Shown piece by piece: positions 57,279 to 64,000 of a stretch of DNA of 64,000 nucleotides. Source of the stretch: Ahaetulla prasina (Eukaryota; Chordata; Lepidosauria; Squamata; Colubridae); assembly GCF_028640845.1 (NCBI RefSeq), contig NC_080543.1:94043825-94107824 (forward strand), given 5' to 3'. Position numbers and translations under genes: made by a program. Every line of letters begins with the position of its first letter. Within the stretch, counting starts at the first letter, position 1. Under the pieces are notes generated by a model. It did no database searches. It saw nothing but the letters and a program-made list of their open reading frames with translations, and was not told where the DNA came from.

Positions 57279-58520
57279 ATCTCAGTTGTAACATTATTTT
57301 TCATTTTTTAAAATGCACATTTCTCTAATCTTCCTTTTTGATGTACATTTTCTATATACCTTGTTACATTTTTACATCAATTTTACATCAATTGTCACAA
57401 TGTGAGCTCTTTTAAAATGTACTCAGACTTTGTGGTATGTGTGTGTGTGTGTGTTTGTGTGTGTGTAAAGAGACCCCCATGTTTGCTTTTTTTGCTATGT
57501 AATTTTTGATAATATTTTTCTTGGATGCAACTTCTGTAAATATATGTGTTTTTTTCCCTACGGGTTTGGACCAGAGAAGGATGATCAATGTTGCTTTGCT
57601 ATGGTAGAAACCTCTTATAAATCTTATAAATTTATTTATATAGTAATTGTTAGCAGAATGCTTTAACATTTTTAGTTGGTTATGAAAGTATTTCAGTATG
57701 AATACCTGGTCATTTAATTGTGACAAAGCTAAATATTTCATTTTTGATGCACTTTTAATTTTCTTTGGAATCACTGAATAAGTCTCTGTCTGGATAACAT
57801 TCCATAATTACAAAAAAACATGACACCACCAGAATGCTGGCTAGATGTATATTTTAAATCTCATGAGTATTCTTAATAATCCTTTAAGTTTAATAACAAC
57901 ACACTTGATTTTTATCAATATTTTGCAGCGTACAATCAGAAGTGTATCAGTAATCAAGATGCAAGGATATTTATGAAACGACAACAAAAGCTGCATGAAG
58001 TTCTGATTGTTATTTTATATACCATCTATTTCTCCTTTATAAAATGCTTTCTGAGAAAAATCAAAATTCTTGTTCAGCAATAGTGCATTTTGGTTTAGAG
58101 TAGAAAATGTGATATTGCTCTTTGCTTTTTTAGTTGGCAGACCATGTTATAGTATTTCTTTACTTATTTATTTATTAAACTTATCACACTGTCAACTACC
58201 AAGGTTACAGTGATTTACAATAAGTTTTTTAGTGATAAAAATATTACAATAATGATAAAATCGGAACATCATGAGCTTTTATTTTGCTTCCTCTGTCTTC
58301 TGTTTACTTCAGAATACTATGGTCAAATAGATTGACAGTTCCCCTGCAATATCAGATTTAAACTTTCTGAAAGAAGACTAGGAAGGCATTTGGCACATAA
58401 TACAAAAATCAGCTGGTGAAGAACAAATAAGAAGAACATTTCTATTTCAGAACACTGCTGTTTGCTGGACACTTTGCTAGAAACAAGATTACCCAAATGT
58501 GATGATTGAGATGTCAGGTG
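57279..58520. other. Intron 3 sequence, nothing firmly recognised
   Basis: Contains (GT)n at 57437-57466. 58150-58240 ('tttatttattaaacttatca', 'gtgatttacaat') looks like a minus-strand LINE tail. No gene. Confidence 0.4.
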
Positions 58521-58740
58521 TATGATTGATTGATTGATTGATTGATTATATGTCCAGTCATTTTTGACCCAGGAGGACTAGTGACCACATAGATTTTCTC
58601 CATGATGGTCTATCCCCAACTTCTTCTTACATTTTCCCAATGGTGCACTCATTGACAGCATAACTTAGTTCATCTACTTTGATGCTGGTCATCTTTTTCC
58701 CTCTGTTTCCACCTTTCCCAGCAGAGAAGCCTTTTCTATA
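58521..58740 (-). mobile_element. (TGAT)n tail and unclassified interspersed repeat
   Basis: (TGAT)n at 58521-58551 is followed by 'tatgtccagtcatttttgac', 'catgatggtctatccccaac' and 'ccacctttcccagcaga'. This resembles, from memory, a squamate RTE/BovB-related repeat in reverse orientation. Assignment weak. Confidence 0.4.
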
Positions 58741-58949
58741 GAGAGCTGGATCCCTGGAATGACATGGGATATAGATTGGGTCTCTTTGGAAGGACAAGGG
58801 TATGACATTATTGTAATTATTTTGCCAGATGTAACAATGATATTCAGGCCTTAGTTCTTTTGGCTATAGATCTCCAGTGTCAATAACTTTGAACAGTTCC
58901 TAAATGAATGGTTATAAATTGAGGCTACTTAACTTGTAATCATTTACAA

Positions 58950-59213
58950 GGGCCTCTGGTGGCTCAACAGACTAAGCAATCTGTTATTAACATGGCTGCT
59001 TGCAATTACTGCAGGTTCAAGCCCCACCAGGCCCAAGGTTGACTCAGCCTTCCATCCTTTATAAGGTAGGTAAAATGAGGACCCAGATTGTTGGGGGCAA
59101 TAAAAAGTTGACTTTGTATATAATATACAAATGGATGAAGACTATTGCTTAACATAGTGTAAGCCGTCCTGAGTCTTCGGAGAAGGGCGGGATATAAATT
59201 CAAATTTAAAAAA
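58950..59213 (+). mobile_element. tRNA-derived SINE with L2-like tail, full-length
   Basis: The head 'gggcctctggtggctcaaca' contains an A-box-like TGGCTCAACAGA, and GGTTCAAGCCC at 59013 is B-box-like. Body and tail ('gtgtaagccgtcctgagtct', 'tcggagaagggcgggatata') match 14230-14504. The tRNA-like head is nearly complete, so an internal RNA polymerase III promoter may persist. Confidence 0.88.
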
Positions 59214-59523
59214 AATCAGGCTGTTATGAACAAGATGCCTGTCTGTTTGAATCTTAAACTCTCATAAGATCTTTACCTTTCCACCCCCCCCCAAAAAAAG
59301 AACCCTTCTCAACCTCGTGGTACCAGTAGTTTTTACTACATTCAAATCCAAACTTCTAGCAAAGTTTTCAATGAATAAGTCTGCCAACATGGTCATGACA
59401 CTCCTTGTGATCCTTCTGAAATATTGCTGCATTGTTGTTTTTTTCCAGAAAACAATCTATCTCTCTTCAGGATAATTTCTCAATATGTCGGGTACCAGGC
59501 ATGGCCCAGCACTTGCCCCCCAT
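59214..59523. other. Intron 3 sequence
   Basis: Short unique stretch with an A/C homopolymer patch at 59283-59299. Confidence 0.4.
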
Positions 59524-59534
59524 AGAATTCAGTA

Positions 59535-59838
59535 AGGTAAAGGTAAAGGTTCCCTCGCACATACGTTGACAAGCTAGTCGTTGTCAACTCTAGGGGGTGG
59601 TCTCATCTCCGTTTCAAAGCCGAAGAGCCAGCGCTGTCCGAAGACGTCTCCGTGGTCATGTGGCCGGCATGACTCAACACCAAAGGCGCACGGAACGCTG
59701 TTACCTTCCCACCAAAGGTGGTCCCTATTTTTCTACTTGCATTTTTACCTGCTTTTGAAACTGCTAGGTTGACAGAAGCTGGGACAAGTAACGGGAGCTC
59801 ACCCCATTACACAGCAGCCCTAGGGATTTGAACCGCTG
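59535..59838 (-). mobile_element. Sauria SINE, 304 bp, with target duplication
   Basis: Plus orientation starts 'aggtaaaggtaaaggttccc', the reverse complement of the Sauria 3' end (ACCTTTACCTT). 'catgtggccggcatgactca', 'gaagctgggacaagtaacgg' and 'gggatttgaaccgctg' follow. A direct repeat, AGAATTCAGTA (11 bp), flanks it at 59524-59534 and 59839-59849. It starts at the B-box, so the A-box half of the tRNA head is missing. Confidence 0.93.
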
Positions 59839-59849
59839 AGAATTCAGTA

Positions 59850-60530
59850 GTTCTTTCTAATTGTGTTGTCAATATTTGTAGTTTTCTATCGTTCTAAGCC
59901 ACTTAATTTAATCCCATTTTAAAGTTTTATGAGAAGACAATTGCCAACCCCAAGCTAACCGAGGAAGGGAAATTCCAATCCTTTTACATACATGGCTGCA
60001 TACTCACTGTGCCTATGTTTTCTTCCAAAATTATTGAAGTACCATTAGTTATATGAATTAGACCTATCAATGTTATACTTAACATTGGATAGATTAAAAC
60101 AATTTATACCTTGATAACCTCACTTTCTTAAAACATGAAAGCTAATTTGAAGTACTAGTAGCCTTTTAAGATTACACTACTCTTATCTATAAAGAACATT
60201 TAAATTATTTCATTATTATTTCATTATTGTTTCTTAGCTTCAAACAATATTCTATGTGTTTTTTTTCCATTCCCTGTTATATCCACCACATCCTCATCTT
60301 TAAAACCACTATTTGTCATTTTAAACTATTGGTTTTTATGTGTTTTTAATTCTTGTCTACTACCCAGAGTTGCTGGTAAATAAGTAGTTCTAGAACTTTA
60401 AATTATAAATGATAATAATACTTTAAAATTATTTTTAAAACTATTAAAAAATATCTGAACATTTTACTGTTGGATAAAATCAGTATGAATAAGTTGAAAA
60501 TGTGATTAATAAATTATAGATCCAAAGAAT
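59850..60530. other. Intron 3 sequence, nothing firmly recognised
   Basis: 60340-60420 may contain an L2-like tail ('ctacccagagttgctggtaa'). No gene. Confidence 0.35.
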
Positions 60531-60539
60531 GGGAAAAGT

Positions 60540-61600
60540 GCAAAATTGAATTATGGAAACGCCATCAACCCCATCAGTATCTGTGCTATACTTTTGATTC
60601 AATACACTGCTGGAATTATAAACTGGACAAGAAGCTGAATTTGATTGAAAAACAAGAAAGCTAATAAACGTTCATTATGCAGTACATCCTCATAGTGATA
60701 TTGATAGATTATACCTGGCCCAAAGAAATGGAGGCTGAGGTTTACTTCAAGTCAATCAAACTATCAAAAAGAAAAGGATGCATAAACAGATTACATAGAA
60801 GATAGCCAAGAACAACCACTGATGCAAGTTAAAAATGGAAACTTACTGAATGTCCAGAAAAAACAACAACATGAATAGCAAAATAATTTAATAAACACAA
60901 GAACAGAATTCTGGCAAGTAAAAGCATTATATAGTTAATTCTACAAAAGATTAAGAGGAAAGTGGATAAAAATAAAACCTGACAATGGCTTACAACTGGA
61001 ACATTTAAAAAAAGAAACTGAAGAGTTGATTTTGGCTGCTCAAAAGCAAACTATTTGAATTAAGGCAATCAAGCTCAAAATTGAAAAATTGTCAAACGAT
61101 TCAAAGGGCAGATTGTGCAAAGAACCAAAAGAAACAGTAGACCATATACTGAGCACATAAAAAAAATCACACAAACTGATTATAAACAATGATATTACAC
61201 AACATGACAAAATGATTTACTAGAACTTCTGTAAATTATCATGTGTCAGTAATGAAAAATTGGTGAAACAAAATTGAAAAGATAGTAAAAAATGAACAGA
61301 TTAAATTACTGTGGGATTTCTGAATACAAATTGATAAAGCCTTAGCCCATTAAACATGAGATTTAAAAGAAGAAAGTGTGGATAATTAAGGAGATAATGG
61401 AAAGAGTTGGAGAAGATCACATATTAAATCAAAATTGAAAGATTATGACATAAACCAGCCATGGTGGTTCCAGAGATTATTGGCACTCTGGCTACCATAC
61501 ATTGACAACATTTTCATCTGTCAATTACCAAAGACCACACTGCTTGGTTCCACACATATTCTATTACATTACAATTATAGATTTTTGGAAAGTACTCAGT
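60540..61600 (+). mobile_element. Ancient R4/Dong-type LINE relic
   Basis: Highly mutated but collinear. 'attgatagattatacctggc', 'ccaaagaaatggaggctgag' gives DIDRLYL--KE-RGL-like text before the endonuclease. 61302-61340 'ttaaattactgtgggatttc' matches LLWDF-IQ-DK, and 'gacataaaccagccatggtg', 'gcactctggct' matches W-KP--VVP---GTL. Stops throughout. Much older than the copies at 4352 and 12797. Confidence 0.7.
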
Positions 61601-61655
61601 GCAAATGAAAGCCAACCCCAGGTAAAGAAGCAGCACCTGAGGTTTCACTTTTCTT

Positions 61656-61980
61656 AGCTTGTCGATCGAAAGATTGGCAGTTCAGCGGTTCAAATCCCTA
61701 GCGCCACATAATGGGGTGAACTCCTGTGACTTGTCCCAGCTTCTACCAACCTAGCAGTTCGAAAGCACATAAAAAATGCAAGTAGAAAAATAGGGACCAC
61801 TTTTGGTGGGAAGGTAACAGCGTTCTGTGTGCCTTTGGCATTTAGTCATGCCAGCCACATGACCATGGAGATATCTTTGGACAGCCCTGGCTGTTCGGCT
61901 TTGAAATGGTGATGAGCACTGCCCCCTAGAGTCAGGAACGACTAGCACATATGTACAAGGGGAACCTTTACCTTTACCTT
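61656..61980 (+). mobile_element. Sauria SINE, plus orientation
   Basis: 'agcttgtcgatcgaaagatt', B-box-like GGTTCAAATCC at 61688, 'acctagcagttcgaaagcac', 'catgccagccacatgaccat' and 3' end 'ggggaacctttacctttacc'. The A-box part is missing. No clear target duplication. Confidence 0.92.
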
Positions 61981-63092
61981 AATATTTTGTATGTAATAAT
62001 TTGCTCATTTGTGTCCCTGATTGCATCAGTTTATAAGTAATGAGTAAAACCCAGTTTTCAGTCAAATAAGCAAAGTGTCAAATGTCATGCTTCTATTATT
62101 TGTTTCTGCTACATAAAGCAGTGTATATAATGAAAAAGTGGTCTCCTTCAAATTAACACTGCATTGAATATGTAATATAAAACTTTCTGCTTGGGAATGC
62201 AGACTTAAAACAAACAAAGCCAGCTCTAAATATAGTGCTCTTCTGAGACCTTTCTTTTACTTCTGATCTTAAAAAGGAAGATGCTTTGAATAGTTCTTGA
62301 GAAGTTTGCCTCCTGACCTCACCAACCACTTGTCTTGACTTCTGATAATAGGTAATTGGGAAATATAATTATAGAATACATTTATTCAGAACAAAAGCCA
62401 TTGTGTTTTCTGAAATGAAGAATTTAATAGGTTTTCTCAACAGTTATTTCCCTCCTCTTCTATTTAAAGCAGGCTTTATTTATTTATTTATTTATTTATT
62501 TGTAGCTTAGATTAATACAATCAATTTTAGACTAATTGAAATTAATAGGTTAGTCATGCCTCATTTAAGTTCCATTAATTCCAGTTACTTTAATATGACG
62601 GACAACCCATTGAAGTTGTGCTGAATCCAAACTCTTACAGTATAAATTTACATTGGAATATTTGTTTTCAAATTCCCATTGGCTTCAAAGGGTTGTAAAT
62701 TATTTTAAATGTTCTCAGCTGGGTATTTTTTATGCAGGTATTGTGATCATGTGTCTTGAAGAACTTGGTCCTTCCAGCTGTTTTTGAATGTTCTGTGTTG
62801 GCATGTAGATCTCTTTGTTAGCCAATTTTGAATTGTAGCAGATGCGTTCAGCTGACAGAAGATAACTTCTGTCAAATATAGCTTGTTCCTGATTCTAACA
62901 ACTTCTAATGACTTCTTTAAATTTAGGATTCTTCTAAATCTAAAACTAACTCAAAAAAATTGTACTGGACTCTTCACTCACCTTACACCAATAAACCAAC
63001 AATTTCTAGCCCAATCCAATGTTTTTTTTCTCCACAAAATATTTCCACTCTTTTTCTGTACCTTGTGTCCAACTACAAAGCACAAAACACAA
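61981..63092. other. Intron 3 sequence, mostly unique
   Basis: A short (TTTA)n at 62472-62501. No gene recognised. Confidence 0.4.
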
Positions 63093-63093
63093 T

Positions 63094-63957
63094 AAAGGTA
63101 GTCCTTGATTTATGACCATAATGGAATTTGCCTGTTACAGTTGCAAGTTGGGTCAGTTATTAAATTAAGTGCCATTGTGATTGTCTTGCTTAATGGCTCC
63201 TGTCCCTGTTATCCCTGATGGGGTTGTTAAGTGACCATGCAGGTGGTTAATTAGAGCATGGGGTGCCTCAGGGATTGGGAAGGGCATGGAAGGCTTAGTG
63301 AAGGCTCAGGTCCACATTGCAGTACTCCCCAGCTCACACATGGCCTGCTCCAGGCCTCCCAATGACTCCCCCACCTGCAGCATCTTGTGTTCCACTTCCC
63401 ATTCCAACTCTCAAAGTTTCCACAGACCTTCTCTACTTCTCACAGTGTCGTCCCAATTGCATCTCCTCCCAAAATGGAGCTCACTTCCAGGATGGCCAGC
63501 CATGCAGCCTAAGGAGCGTGAGAAATGATGGACCTCTCCTTTCCCAATGCTATCTCCAGAGCTGTGAAATGGTGCCCACTTCCAGGATGGAGCCATTCAG
63601 CCTCCTCTGTGTAGGAAGACCATGCAATGAAGTGGCCACTTCCAGAAGAAGATCTATAGTACTGAAAAGATAAGAGAGCAACTCGTGAAGGAGGTGGGAG
63701 GAGAGTCTGTGACCCAGCTGGGTGGGAAGAAGATCCAAGTCCTGTGGGGATCTAGTGGGGCAGGAGGGGGTGAGATAGGTAGTAAGGCTGCTGCAGCATC
63801 TCTATGGTCACTCAAGGAATTTCAAAGCACCCAAATTTTATTTATCTATTTGGGAGTGCTTCAGCAGGTGTAACTTCATGCAGGGGTTGTAAGCCTCTTT
63901 GTTCAGCACTATTGAAATTTCAAATAGTCACTAAAAAACAATCTTAAATTGACGACT
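63094..63957. mobile_element. Possible larger AGTCCTCGACTTAC-type transposon, about 860 bp
   Basis: Left end 'aggtagtccttgatttatga' and right end 'tcttaaattgacgactacct' are imperfect inverted copies. The ends contain family words such as 'gggttgttaagtgacc' and 'aatagtcactaaaaaa'. The interior (63250-63850) is GC-rich, repeats 'ccacttccaggatgg' units, and is unlike the short copies. No transposase frame; the reading frames at 63286-63738 are non-homologous to anything I recognise. Confidence 0.5.
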
Positions 63958-64000
63958 ACCTATGGTGTAATGGGTATGTATGTTTATATAAACATATGCA

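Noticed and set aside
63286..63738. Several overlapping frames of 60-118 codons
   Set aside because: GC-rich interior of a possible transposon; no homology or codon signal recognised.
23218..64000. GABRG3 exon 3 (68 bp) expected upstream on the minus strand
   Set aside because: Read by eye for the reverse complement of the INSIGPVSS region and flanking donor; not found. A tblastn search would be decisive.
1..64000. CRISPR arrays, operons, ribosome binding sites, bacterial terminators
   Set aside because: The direct repeats are microsatellites and transposons of a vertebrate genome; prokaryotic features are not expected or seen.

Overview
The window is intronic DNA from a squamate reptile, most likely a snake. 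Two protein-coding exons are recognisable, both on the minus strand: 22994-23217 and 21462-21544. Spliced together they keep one reading frame and encode the ligand-binding core and Cys-loop of a GABA-A receptor gamma subunit, with gamma-3 (GABRG3) the best match. They correspond to exons 4 and 5 of the standard gene layout and are separated by a 1449-bp intron. Everything above 23217 is then intron 3 (at least 40.8 kb in view) and everything below 21462 is intron 5 (at least 21.4 kb in view). I looked for exons 3 and 6 and did not see them.

The squamate assignment rests on the repeats. There are two Sauria-type tRNA SINEs, tRNA SINEs with L2-like and CR1-like tails, BovB 3' ends, L1, L2 and CR1 LINEs, R4/Dong-type LINEs with a restriction-enzyme-like endonuclease, Penelope-like debris, two solo LTRs and many small hAT transposons. 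Microsatellites are long and abundant, and a GATA/GATG/GAAG tract is present.

Layout: 1-5.1 kb holds a 1.18-kb hAT element inside Penelope-like sequence, a truncated L1 with a 17-bp target duplication, a 180-bp (GAA/GAG)n tract and an R4 relic next to (TTA)n. 5.4-10.3 kb has two LINE 3' ends, an L2 tail, a large (AAAT)n/(TTTA)n palindrome and a hAT element. 12.7-16.2 kb is a stack of R4 with a nested LTR, then L1 with a nested SINE, then another LINE. 17.7-20.8 kb has BovB pieces, hAT elements and L1. 21.5-23.2 kb holds the exons. 22.3-24.7 kb has two copies of a palindromic-end transposon, one carrying an L2 tail and a hAT element. 26-31 kb has L2 with a nested SINE, BovB, and a fold-back around a hAT element. 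31-36.8 kb is mostly unique. 36.8-39.6 kb is transposon plus (TA)n. 41-43.4 kb has CR1 with a nested hAT and two more hAT elements. 47.6-49.2 kb has an L2 with an intact 448-codon reading frame. 50-54.4 kb has LINEs and an LTR with a perfect target duplication. 58.5-62 kb has SINEs and an old R4 copy. 63.1-64 kb may be one larger transposon.

The strongest observations are: a 3-bp in-frame insertion in exon 4 relative to the near-invariant 221-bp exon, and a charge reversal in the Cys-loop; R4/Dong copies lying in TAA-type microsatellites; nine hAT insertions with exact 8-bp target duplications that split into two target-site classes; and several nested insertions that can be resolved to the base. 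Family assignments are from memory of known sequences, with no database search.
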